Below are positions 17,589-25,320 of a DNA stretch of 59,963 nucleotides, piece by piece. A program made the translations under genes and the position numbers. The DNA comes from Gammaproteobacteria bacterium (lineage in GTDB: Bacteria > Pseudomonadota > Gammaproteobacteria > Steroidobacterales > Steroidobacteraceae): assembly GCA_027365225.1 (NCBI GenBank), contig DAHXNV010000012.1, forward strand, positions 1 through 59,963, in the 5' to 3' direction. Numbering within the stretch: position 1 is the first letter of the stretch; the number at the start of each line of letters is the position of its first letter. Under the pieces are notes generated by a model that had not been told where the DNA came from, ran no database searches, and saw nothing but the letters and a program-made list of their open reading frames with translations.

Positions 17589-18868
17589 GCGGCCGGTCCC
17601 CTTGCCCCATGACGCCACTCGGGCTTTACCAGCAGCAGATGCGCCACCCCGAGCGCGCGCTCGCGAAAGCCGCCCTCGCAATACGCCAGATAGAATTCCC
17701 ACAGACGGATGAACCGCTCATCGAAGCCGAGGGCGCGTACCTCGGCAAGGCGCGCCATGAAGCGCCGGCGCCACGCCTCGAGGGTGCGCGCATACGAGTC
17801 TCCGAAGTCATCGAGGGCGACCAGGGCGAGATCGCTGGCGCGCGTCTTGGCCGCCATCATGGCGTTCACCGAGGGGATGAAGCTGCCGGGAAACACATGG
17901 CGCTTGATGAAGTCCACCGACGTCAGGGCCTGTTGGTAGCGGTGATCCTCGATGGTGATCGCCTGCAACAGCGCCGCGCCCCGCGGGCGCAGCCGGCGGG
18001 AAATCGTCGCGAAGTACTCCTCGAGATGTTCCGCGCCGATCGCCTCGATCATCTCTATCGATACCAGTTTGTCGAAGCGGCCGCCGAGGTCGCGGTAATC
18101 CTCGAGGCGCAGCTCGATGCGATGGTGCAGTCCGGCGGCGCGGACCTGCTCGCGCGCAAACTCATATTGCCGGCGCGAGATCGTCGTGGTGGTGACTCGG
18201 CAGCCATAGTGGCGCGCCGCGTGCAGCGCGAAGCCGCCCCAGCCGGTGCCGATCTCGAGCACGTGGTCGGAGCTGGTGAGCGCGAGCCTGCGGCAGACCG
18301 CCTCGAGCTTGCGCGTCGAAGCGGATTCGAGCGTATCCGCAGCGTCGACCCACAGCGCCGAGGAATACATCAGGTCCGAAGACAGGAACAACGCGAAGAA
18401 CGCGTTGCTCAGATCATAGTGCGCCGCGATGTTGCGCCGGCTGCCGGCCCGGGAGTTGCGCCGCGTCGCGTGCCACGCGCGGCGCACCGCGCCGGCGAGG
18501 CTTGCCCAACCGGATTCCAGGCCATCGAGCAGCGCCCGGTTGCGCACCAGGAGTCTGACCAGCGCCACCAGCGCATCCGATCCATCGAGCCCCGGCGCCG
18601 AGCAGCGCCACATCCCCTCCAGGTAGGCTTGCGCGGCGCCGACACTGCCGCCGGCGGCCACCGCGCGGTAGAAAGCGGGATCCAATATCTCGAGACGCAC
18701 CGCGGGATCGCGTCCGCCGCCCGTGCCGAGCATGACGGTTCCGGCGGCGTCGCGCAGCTCGAGCCGGCCGCGCTCCAGCGCGGCCAGACGCGCCAGCAGA
18801 CGGGAGCGCAGAAAGCGATCGAGGGTCGCGGCGCGCGGCCGAGTGATCGAGCCGACGGTCGTATTCAT
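17585..18868 (-). CDS. Cyclopropane-fatty-acid-synthase-like methyltransferase lacking two catalytic residues
   Basis: 427-residue Cfa-family protein with an N-terminal lipid-binding domain and a C-terminal SAM domain (VLEIGTGWGGFALHAA). The substrate-binding stretch NIAAHYDLSNAFFALFLSSDLMYSSALW carries serine where E. coli Cfa has Cys139. The LLHTIG histidine (His266) is replaced by glutamine (LLQAITI). The glutamate in VSIEMIEAIG is kept. These changes, as seen in sequence, argue against classical cyclopropanation and fit a methyl-transfer role on unsaturated phospholipids. The start at 18868 overlaps the DUF1365 stop (ATGA). Confidence 0.85.
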   Translation of the reverse strand: MNTTVGSITRPRAATLDRFLRSRLLARLAALERGRLELRDAAGTVMLGTGGGRDPAVRLEILDPAFYRAVAAGGSVGAAQAYLEGMWRCSAPGLDGSDALVALVRLLVRNRALLDGLESGWASLAGAVRRAWHATRRNSRAGSRRNIAAHYDLSNAFFALFLSSDLMYSSALWVDAADTLESASTRKLEAVCRRLALTSSDHVLEIGTGWGGFALHAARHYGCRVTTTTISRRQYEFAREQVRAAGLHHRIELRLEDYRDLGGRFDKLVSIEMIEAIGAEHLEEYFATISRRLRPRGAALLQAITIEDHRYQQALTSVDFIKRHVFPGSFIPSVNAMMAAKTRASDLALVALDDFGDSYARTLEAWRRRFMARLAEVRALGFDERFIRLWEFYLAYCEGGFRERALGVAHLLLVKPEWRHGARGPAA

Positions 18869-19653
18869 GTGTTTCCCCGCACCGGTCGTGAGCCGTGTGG
18901 ATGGTCGTGGCCCGGCACGCCCTTCAGCCACAGGCGCAGCGCCTGCCAATAAATCGCGCCGATCACCTGCGTGCACATCAGCGGGTAGCGCCACAGCACG
19001 CGCGCAAGATTTGCGTCCGTGAGCGGCCGGCGGCGCAGGTCGAGATTCGCCTCGAGCTCGGGCCGCTCGCCGCGTCTGACCGACATGTGCACACGCAGCC
19101 GCTCGCCGGGCGCGCTGAAGCGCCACCGGTAGCGGCGATCGAGCGGCAGGAAGGGCGAGACGTGGAAGGCTTTGTCGAACTGCCATTCCCAGAGCGCGCC
19201 ACGGCGCTGCGCCTCCGAGATGGGCAGCACGTAGGCGTGCCGCTCGTTCCACGGCGTGTTGGTGATGGCGGCGATGATCGCCGCGAGCGCGCCGCCGCTG
19301 TCGTGACAGTAGTAGAAGCTGACCGGATTGAACACGTATCCGCCGTAGCGCAGATGGGTCAGCAGCCGCACCGCGCCGCGGGGCCGAAATCCGGCATGCC
19401 GCTCCACCAGCGCGCGCGCCGCCTCGGCGAGCGGCATCGTGGCCGGCGCCAGATAATCGCCGCGGCGGAACTCCGCGAGGTTGCGCCGGTCGACCGACCA
19501 CAGGCGGCGCCCGGCGAAAACCCGATCGAGCTCATCGAGATCGAGGCACAACTGCGCGATGCGATAGCCGAAGGCGTGTCGGCGGGGCGAGAGCCGCCAG
19601 TGCCGCACCGAGCCCTCGTATATCGCGCTGTCGAGCGCGGCGTCGCGGTTCAT
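18865..19653 (-). CDS. DUF1365 family protein
   Basis: 262 residues. Family hallmarks are present: IYEGSVRHWRLSPRRHAFGYRIAQLCLDLDEL at the N-terminus, and HLRYGGYVFNPVSFYYCHDSGG, NERHAYVLP and FDKAFHVSPFLPLDRRYRW in the middle. Biochemical function is not established; DUF1365 genes nearly always sit between an FAD amine-oxidase-like gene and a cfa-like gene, as here, implying a role in acyl-chain modification. ATGA overlaps on both sides show tight coupling. Confidence 0.9.
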   Translation of the reverse strand: MNRDAALDSAIYEGSVRHWRLSPRRHAFGYRIAQLCLDLDELDRVFAGRRLWSVDRRNLAEFRRGDYLAPATMPLAEAARALVERHAGFRPRGAVRLLTHLRYGGYVFNPVSFYYCHDSGGALAAIIAAITNTPWNERHAYVLPISEAQRRGALWEWQFDKAFHVSPFLPLDRRYRWRFSAPGERLRVHMSVRRGERPELEANLDLRRRPLTDANLARVLWRYPLMCTQVIGAIYWQALRLWLKGVPGHDHPHGSRPVRGNT

Positions 19654-20921
19654 GCGGCCACCTGGCCCGGCGGCGGTTGCGCGCAGCGCGCATCGAGCGC
19701 GGCCGCCACGGCGGCGGCGCTGCGCATGCCATCTTCGTGAAAGCCCCAGCCCCAGTAGGCGCCGGCGAACCAGGTGCGCTTGACGCCCTGGATCTCGCCC
19801 CGCCGCCGCTGCGCGCCGAGCGCCTCGTGGGTGTGCACGGGGTGCGCGTAGCGCATGGTGCGCAGGATCTTGGCCGGATTGATCGCGGCGGTGCGATTGA
19901 GCGTGACGATGAGCGGCTCGGGCGCCTCCAAGCCCTGCAGCAGACTCATGCAGTAGCTCACCGTGCAGGGCGCGCCCGGATCGCGCGGCACGAACGCGTT
20001 CCATGCCGCCCAGGCCTTGGGTCGTCGCGGCAGCAACGACGTGTCGGTGTGCAGCACCGCTTCATTCGACTGATAGGCGATCGCCCCGAGGATGGCGCGC
20101 TCTGCGGCGCTCGCGTCCGCCAGCAGCGCCAGGGCCTGATCGCTGTGGCAGGCGAGCACCACGTGATCGAAGCGCTCGGTGCCGCCGGCGTGGGCGACGC
20201 TCACCGCGCGCGCATCGCGCCGCACCGAGTGCACCGGGCAGCCGAGGCGCTCGCGTACGTGCCAGCGCGAACGCAGCGCGTCCACGTAGCGGGCCGAGCC
20301 GCCGCTCACGACGCGCCACTCGGGGCGTGCGCGCACGCAGAGCATCTGGTGGTTGACCATGAACTGCACCAGGAAGCGCGCGGGGAACGACAGGATCTGC
20401 GCGGGCGGCGAGGACCACAGCGCCGAGGCCATCGGCACCAGATGATCGTCGCGGAATGCCGCGCCATAGCGGCCCTGCGCCAGGTATTGCCCGAGCGTCG
20501 GCCCCGCGGCGTCGCCCGTGAGCAGGCGTGGCGCCTCGCGGTAGAAGCGCAGCAGGTCGCGGATCATGCCGAGGAAGCGCGGCGCAAACAGGTTGCGCCG
20601 TTGACAAAAGAGCGTATCGAGGGACGTTGCGTTGTATTCCAGTCCACTGCGCTCGTTGTGCACCGAGAAGCTCATGGTGGTCGGCCGCGAGGCGACCCCG
20701 AGCTCGGCGAGCAGCGCCGTGAACAGCGGATAGTGGCGCGGGTTGAACACGATGAATCCGGAATCGACCGCATAATCATGCCCGCCGAGACGCACCCGGT
20801 GCGTGTGCGTGTGACCGCCGAGATAGTCGTTGGCTTCGAACAGAGTGACCTCGTGCTGGCGCGAGAGCAGCCAGCTCGAGGTGAGCCCGCCGATGCCGGC
20901 GCCGATGACCGCGATGCGCAC
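19650..20921 (-). CDS. FAD-dependent amine-oxidase-like oxidoreductase
   Basis: 423-residue flavoprotein. The N-terminal dinucleotide-binding fold is MRIAVIGAGIGGLTSSWLLSRQHEVTLFEAN followed by LGGHTHTHR. The C-terminal FAD motif is WFAGAYWGWGFHEDGMRSA. It belongs to the NAD(P)-binding amine-oxidase/desaturase-like subfamily adjoining DUF1365 and cfa genes. By context it acts on lipid acyl chains, perhaps as a desaturase, rather than on amines. It begins four bases after the fatty-acid desaturase gene. Confidence 0.87.
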   Translation of the reverse strand: MRIAVIGAGIGGLTSSWLLSRQHEVTLFEANDYLGGHTHTHRVRLGGHDYAVDSGFIVFNPRHYPLFTALLAELGVASRPTTMSFSVHNERSGLEYNATSLDTLFCQRRNLFAPRFLGMIRDLLRFYREAPRLLTGDAAGPTLGQYLAQGRYGAAFRDDHLVPMASALWSSPPAQILSFPARFLVQFMVNHQMLCVRARPEWRVVSGGSARYVDALRSRWHVRERLGCPVHSVRRDARAVSVAHAGGTERFDHVVLACHSDQALALLADASAAERAILGAIAYQSNEAVLHTDTSLLPRRPKAWAAWNAFVPRDPGAPCTVSYCMSLLQGLEAPEPLIVTLNRTAAINPAKILRTMRYAHPVHTHEALGAQRRRGEIQGVKRTWFAGAYWGWGFHEDGMRSAAAVAAALDARCAQPPPGQVAA

Positions 20922-20925
20922 GGTG

Positions 20926-21891
20926 TCAGCGCCTCGCCGCCGCCAGAACGCGCGCCGGCAGCGGCTTCAGGCCGCTGATCAGCCCGAGTGCGGCGAGCAG
21001 CCGCAGCCCATACCAGGTGAGATCGATCTCCCACCAGCGAAAGCCCTGGCGGGCGGTGCCGGGGAAGTGGTGATGGTTGTTGTGCCAGCCCTCGCCGAAA
21101 GTCAGCAGCGCGAGCAGGAAGTTATTGCGACTGTCGTCGCAGGTCCGGAAGCGGCGCGAGCCCCAGCGGTGCGCCAGGGAGTTGATGGTGACGGTGGCGT
21201 GGAACAGCGCCACCGTGGAGATGCAGAAGCCCCACACCAGCAGCTGGGGACCATCGGTGCCGAGTTGCGGCGCGCAGCGCTGCAGCACGCCCCCGAGGGC
21301 GTACAGCGCCGCCGCGAGCAGCACCGGCACCGCGACGTCGTAGCGATCGAGCCAGCGCAGCTCCGGATACTTGGCCAGATCCTGCACGCGCGCGAGGTCG
21401 GTGCGGAACGCGCCCCGGGTGAGGAACCATCCCATGTGGCTCCGGATGAAGCCGTGAATTCGCGGGGAGTGCGGATCGCGCGCCGTGTCGGCGTTGCGGT
21501 GATGATTGCGATGGTGCGCCGCCCACCACAGCGGTCCGCGCTGTACGCACGCCGCGCCGATCACGGCGAACAGCAGCTGCACCGGGCGCGAGGCGCGGAA
21601 TGTGCGGTGCGAGAATCCGCGGTGATAGAAGCCGGTGAGCGCGAACATGCGCACCGCGTACAGCCCGGCGGCCACGGCGAGCGCCGTCGCCGATACCCCG
21701 GTCCAGATGGCTCCGAGGCAGGCCAGATGCAGAATGACAAACGGCGTCGCGCGCAGCCAGTCGATGCGATCGGCGCTGCGGGGGTCCGGCGGCGCGTCAC
21801 TGTCGCGGGTGTCGAACCAGTGCCGCAGCGTGCGCAATGCGCACGGGGTCTTCGGACCGGTTTGCGTAATGACGGATGGCGGGCGGGTCAC
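20926..21891 (-). CDS. Acyl-CoA/phospholipid delta-9-type fatty-acid desaturase
   Basis: 321-residue di-iron membrane desaturase. Three histidine boxes are visible: HRGFSH, HHRNHH and HNNHHHFP, with paired hydrophobic helices between boxes 2 and 3. It introduces cis double bonds into acyl chains using O2, which would provide substrate for the two Cfa-like enzymes downstream. I chose GTG 21891 as start; no ATG fits and the ribosome site is weak, so the N-terminus is uncertain. A candidate ECF promoter lies at 21921-21950. Confidence 0.87.
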   Translation of the reverse strand: MTRPPSVITQTGPKTPCALRTLRHWFDTRDSDAPPDPRSADRIDWLRATPFVILHLACLGAIWTGVSATALAVAAGLYAVRMFALTGFYHRGFSHRTFRASRPVQLLFAVIGAACVQRGPLWWAAHHRNHHRNADTARDPHSPRIHGFIRSHMGWFLTRGAFRTDLARVQDLAKYPELRWLDRYDVAVPVLLAAALYALGGVLQRCAPQLGTDGPQLLVWGFCISTVALFHATVTINSLAHRWGSRRFRTCDDSRNNFLLALLTFGEGWHNNHHHFPGTARQGFRWWEIDLTWYGLRLLAALGLISGLKPLPARVLAAARR

Positions 21892-21920
21892 GGTGAGGCA
21901 CCAGCAGTGACTGTGGTGCT

Positions 21921-21950
21921 CTATACGGAGCGGGCGCCCCTTTGGATGCA
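21921..21950 (-). promoter_or_regulatory. Candidate ECF-sigma promoter before the desaturase gene
   Basis: On the minus strand TGCATCC (21950-21944) and CCGTATAG (21928-21921) are 15 bases apart, in the gap between rskA and the desaturase. The C-rich -35 and CGTATA-like -10 recall ECF promoters, but I found no second copy before the sigma gene to support it. Confidence 0.3.
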
Positions 21951-21994
21951 GGGGCCTGCTCGGGGGGGGCGCTTGGGTCGGAGAGCGATCGGCC

Positions 21995-22753
21995 TCAGGC
22001 GGAGCGCTGCGGGGGGCGCACGAGGCGCAGCGCCGAGGCCGGTGCGGCGCCGATCGCGCCGGTGGCGACCACCGCCCCGGTGGGTTGCCCGGTGGGTGAG
22101 CCGCCCCGCGGCTCGATGGATACGGCGAGCCGCGCGGTCGGCCCGAGGCGGGCAACCAGGCTCGCGCTGAGCGCGAGCGTCATGGGTGCGCGAGTCGAGA
22201 TCAGACCGACGGCGATGGGGCGCGCGCCCGGCGGGATCAGCCACAGTTCCGGCGTGCGGCCGGCGCGCACCGGCTGCGGCGCCGCCGGCACCACGATCAT
22301 CCGCGCCTTGCCGATGTCCATCGTCGCCGTCCAACCGACCTGTCCGTCGGTCTGCATGATGGTGGCGGCCATGTACGGGATCGGTGGGGTGGGCGGGCGG
22401 TGGGTGGCCAGGACCACCAGAGCGGCACATGCGGCGGCGAGCAGCGCACCGGACCCGAATGTCAGCCAGTGCCACAGCCGCAGGTTTTCCCACCAGCCGC
22501 CGCGGGTGTCGGCGGGGGCGTCGAACTCCAGGGCCGCGCGGATCCGCGCCCAGAGTTGCGGCGGGGGCGTCTCGGGACCGATTTCCTCGGCGAGCGGCAA
22601 CAGACGCCGGCGCCAGTGCGCCTCGGCCGCCGCGGCGTGCGGATCCGCGGTGACCTCCCGTTCCACCGCGGCGCGTGCATCGGCATCGAGCACGCCGAGC
22701 ACGTATTCGGCGTAGCGCAGGTCGCCCGGGTCGTCGTCGGCGGGAGTGTTCAT
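21995..22753 (-). CDS. RskA-type anti-sigma factor
   Basis: 252 residues. A cytoplasmic sigma-binding helix region occupies residues 1-90 (YAEYVLGVLDADARAAVEREV). One membrane helix spans about 97-117. A periplasmic RskA/DUF2337-like domain follows (GWTATMDIGKARMIV, PELWLIPPGARPIAVGLI). No zinc-binding ChrR-type HxxxCxxC motif is visible, so the signal is probably relayed by membrane proteolysis as for RskA/RsiW. It overlaps the sigma gene by ATGA. Confidence 0.85.
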   Translation of the reverse strand: MNTPADDDPGDLRYAEYVLGVLDADARAAVEREVTADPHAAAAEAHWRRRLLPLAEEIGPETPPPQLWARIRAALEFDAPADTRGGWWENLRLWHWLTFGSGALLAAACAALVVLATHRPPTPPIPYMAATIMQTDGQVGWTATMDIGKARMIVVPAAPQPVRAGRTPELWLIPPGARPIAVGLISTRAPMTLALSASLVARLGPTARLAVSIEPRGGSPTGQPTGAVVATGAIGAAPASALRLVRPPQRSA

Positions 22754-23307
22754 GTCTCGAGGCACGTGCGCAGTTGCAGCAGGGCGCGGCGGATCCAGCT
22801 CTTCAGGGTGGCGAGCGGCACCTGGCCACGTTCCGCCAATTCCTTATACGTTGCTCCCGTGAAGAAAGCTGCACGCACCGCACGGCTGTACTTGGAGTCC
22901 AGCTGCTCGAGGCAACGCTCCAGGCGCAGATAGTCCGCGCTCGCCATGGCGTGCGCGGCGGGTCCGCCGCTCGCGTCGGGCACACGCTCGAACTCGAGAG
23001 GATCGACGTTGGTCGTCTCGCGCCTCTGGCGCAACCGGTCGATCGCCCGATTGCGGACCACGGCGGTGAGCCAGGTATTGGCGCCCCCGAGCGAGGGGTT
23101 GTAGTGATTCGCGCGGCGCCACACCGAGACGAATGCCTCCTGCAGCACGTCTTCGGCCTCGCTTCGCTCCTGCAGCAGCCGCACGCACAGGCCAAACAGG
23201 CGTGGAGCGGTCTGTTGATAGAGCCGCGCGAACGCGGCGCGGTCGCGCATTCCGGTGCGAACCAGAAGTTGCTCGAGCGTATCGGTCTCGGTGGATGTAT
23301 CGTTCAT
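22750..23307 (-). CDS. ECF RNA polymerase sigma factor (SigK-like)
   Basis: 185-residue ECF sigma factor. Region 2 is FARLYQQTAPRLFGLCVRLLQERSEAEDVLQEAFVSVWRRA with NTWLTAVVRNRAIDRLRQ. Region 4 is YKELAERGQVPLATLKSWIRRALLQLR. The regulator/anti-sigma pair heads the lipid operon. The start at 23307 is chosen because homology begins there; an earlier start at 23376 adds unlikely residues. Confidence 0.9.
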   Translation of the reverse strand: MNDTSTETDTLEQLLVRTGMRDRAAFARLYQQTAPRLFGLCVRLLQERSEAEDVLQEAFVSVWRRANHYNPSLGGANTWLTAVVRNRAIDRLRQRRETTNVDPLEFERVPDASGGPAAHAMASADYLRLERCLEQLDSKYSRAVRAAFFTGATYKELAERGQVPLATLKSWIRRALLQLRTCLET

Positions 23308-23730
23308 CAGCTGACCGCGCCGCGGCCCCCGATGCCGGATCGGACCGCGGGTCGAGGCACGCTCCGCCGCAGGCAAGGACCATGTGGTCCCGGAGGATTC
23401 TCCGGGAGAACCCGCCGGCTTTCAAGCACTTGCTGGCGCTGCGGCGCGCGCGGCAGCGCAAGTCGGCACTTTCCGCGCCCCCGGCTGCGGCGATCCGCAT
23501 TTTCCGCCGGCGCGCCAGTGTACTACCCTTCCATCCTGCGCCACGACGCGCCGGCCGGCACGCCGGGCCCGCAGCCGGATCGCTCGGGTCGATGCCGAGG
23601 CGCGGGCCGTCCGGTGTCATTGTGGCATGATCGGGCGGCCCCGGATTGCCCGGGCCGGGCGCGGTGGCTGAGCGGGCGCGCCTGCCGCGGCGGCGGGGCG
23701 CCTGGGCGACACGAGTCGAGGGTCAAAGTC
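23308..23730. other. Divergent intergenic region between sigma factor and cydA
   Basis: About 420 bases that must hold the promoters for both the sigma/lipid operon and the cyd operon. No Fnr box or clear sigma-70 promoter was found. The only ordered feature is the hairpin at 23388-23407. Confidence 0.4.
23388..23407. repeat. Perfect 8-bp inverted repeat (hairpin or operator)
   Basis: Arms TCCCGGAG and CTCCGGGA are perfectly complementary around a GATT loop. It lies 81 bases upstream of the sigma factor start. No T-run follows, so a terminator is unlikely; it may be an operator or a leader hairpin. Confidence 0.5.
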
Positions 23731-25317
23731 ATGATCAACGGAACCGTGGTCGATCTGTCCCGCGTGCAGTTCGCGGCCACCGCGCTGTATCACTTCCTGT
23801 TCGTACCGCTCACGCTGGGCCTGAGCTTTCTGCTCGCGGCGATGGAGACCGTGTACGTCACGACCGGCAAGCCGATCTACAAGCAGATGGCGCAGTTCTG
23901 GGGCAAGTTGTTCATGATCAACTTCGCGCTGGGCGTGGCCACCGGTCTGACCATGGAGTTTCAGTTCGGTACCAACTGGTCGTTCTATTCCGGCTTCGTC
24001 GGCGACATCTTCGGCGCGCCGCTCGCCATCGAGGGGTTGATGGCGTTCTTCATGGAATCGACCTTCGTCGGTCTGATGGTGTTCGGCTGGGAGCGCCTGT
24101 CCAAGGGACAGCACCTGGCCGTCACCTGGCTGGTGGCGTTCGGCTCGAATCTCTCGGCACTGTGGATCCTGGTGGCCAACGGCTTCATGCAGGATCCCGT
24201 CGGCGCGACCTTCGATCCCGTCACGATGCGCATGCAGCTGACCAGCTTCCAGAAGCTCATCTTCAGCCCCGACGTGCAGTCGAAGTTCGTGCACACGAGC
24301 ATCGCCGGTTACGTGACGGCGGCGGTCTTCGTTACCGGCGTCAGCGCCTTCTATCTGCTGCGCGAGCGCCACGTGCCGCTCGCCAAGCGCTCGTTGCGCA
24401 TGGCCGCGCTGTTCGGTGTGCTCGCGACCATCGGCGTGATCACGCTCGGGGATGCGTTGGGCTTCGTCGCCGCGCGGGTGCAACCGACGAAGCTCGCGGC
24501 CATGGAAGGGCTGTGGAAGGCCCAGTCCGCGCCCATGCCGTTCAATCTCATCGCGTTCCCGAGCCAGAGCGCGCAGAAGAACTACGGCATGGTGCAGGTG
24601 CCGGATCTGCTGTCGCTGCTGGTCACGCACTCCCTCGACGGCACGGTGCTCGGCATCGATGCGCTCGAGCGGCAGGCGCAGCGCAGGATCGAGCGGGGTA
24701 TCCCGGCGGTGCAGGCCCTGCGCGTGCTCGCCAGGGATCCCACCAATGCGGCGGCGCTGGCGCGATTCGCTGCCCATCGGCGTGATCTGGGCTACGGATT
24801 CCTGCTGCAGCGCTATGCGCCCAATGTCAGCCAGGCAACCCCGGCGCAGGTGCGCGCCGCGGCGCGCGGCGCCATTCCGCCCGTGGCGGCGGTATTCTGG
24901 TCGTTTCGCGTCATGGTGGGCCTCGGCCTGCTCATGCTGGCATTTTTCGTGCTGGCCGCGCTGTACTCACTGCGCAACACGGTGCAGAGCAAGCGGTGGT
25001 TCCTCAAGGCCGCGGTGTGGATGATCCCGGTGCCGTTTCTCGCCAACGAGTGCGGCTGGCTGGTCGCCGAGCTCGGCCGCCAGCCCTGGACGGTGTTCGA
25101 TGTCCTGCCGACGTGGATGAGCGCCTCGAGACACAGCGTGGCCTACATGGTCTTCTCGCTGATCGGTTTCTTCGGGCTGTATTCGATCTTCATCGTCATC
25201 GAGCTGTACCTGCTGGTGCGCGCGATCCGGCTCGGGCCGGCCGAGCCCGGCGGGCACGGGATGCTTGCGGGGCCGACGGTGCCCGCGGCCGCGTACGGCG
25301 CCAAGGCGCAGGGGTGA
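23731..25317 (+). CDS. cydA: Cytochrome bd ubiquinol oxidase subunit I
   Basis: 528-residue catalytic subunit of the high-affinity bd terminal oxidase, which oxidises ubiquinol and reduces O2 to water at low oxygen. Visible heme ligands and signatures: RVQFAATALYHFLFVPLTLG (His21, heme b595 ligand), FFMESTF, FVHTSIAGYV (heme b558 His), SFRVMVGLG (Met ligand) and the GRQPW quinol motif. Length and the insert before SFRVM indicate a long Q-loop form. The start at 23731 begins the homologous region. First gene of cydA-B-X-D-C. Confidence 0.96.
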   Translation: MINGTVVDLSRVQFAATALYHFLFVPLTLGLSFLLAAMETVYVTTGKPIYKQMAQFWGKLFMINFALGVATGLTMEFQFGTNWSFYSGFVGDIFGAPLAIEGLMAFFMESTFVGLMVFGWERLSKGQHLAVTWLVAFGSNLSALWILVANGFMQDPVGATFDPVTMRMQLTSFQKLIFSPDVQSKFVHTSIAGYVTAAVFVTGVSAFYLLRERHVPLAKRSLRMAALFGVLATIGVITLGDALGFVAARVQPTKLAAMEGLWKAQSAPMPFNLIAFPSQSAQKNYGMVQVPDLLSLLVTHSLDGTVLGIDALERQAQRRIERGIPAVQALRVLARDPTNAAALARFAAHRRDLGYGFLLQRYAPNVSQATPAQVRAAARGAIPPVAAVFWSFRVMVGLGLLMLAFFVLAALYSLRNTVQSKRWFLKAAVWMIPVPFLANECGWLVAELGRQPWTVFDVLPTWMSASRHSVAYMVFSLIGFFGLYSIFIVIELYLLVRAIRLGPAEPGGHGMLAGPTVPAAAYGAKAQG

Positions 25318-25320
25318 ACC

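Noticed and set aside
23308-23730. Fnr box upstream of cydA
   Set aside because: Searched by eye for TTGAT-N4-ATCAA and close variants; only GTCAA/ATCAA fragments overlapping the start were seen, not a spaced pair.
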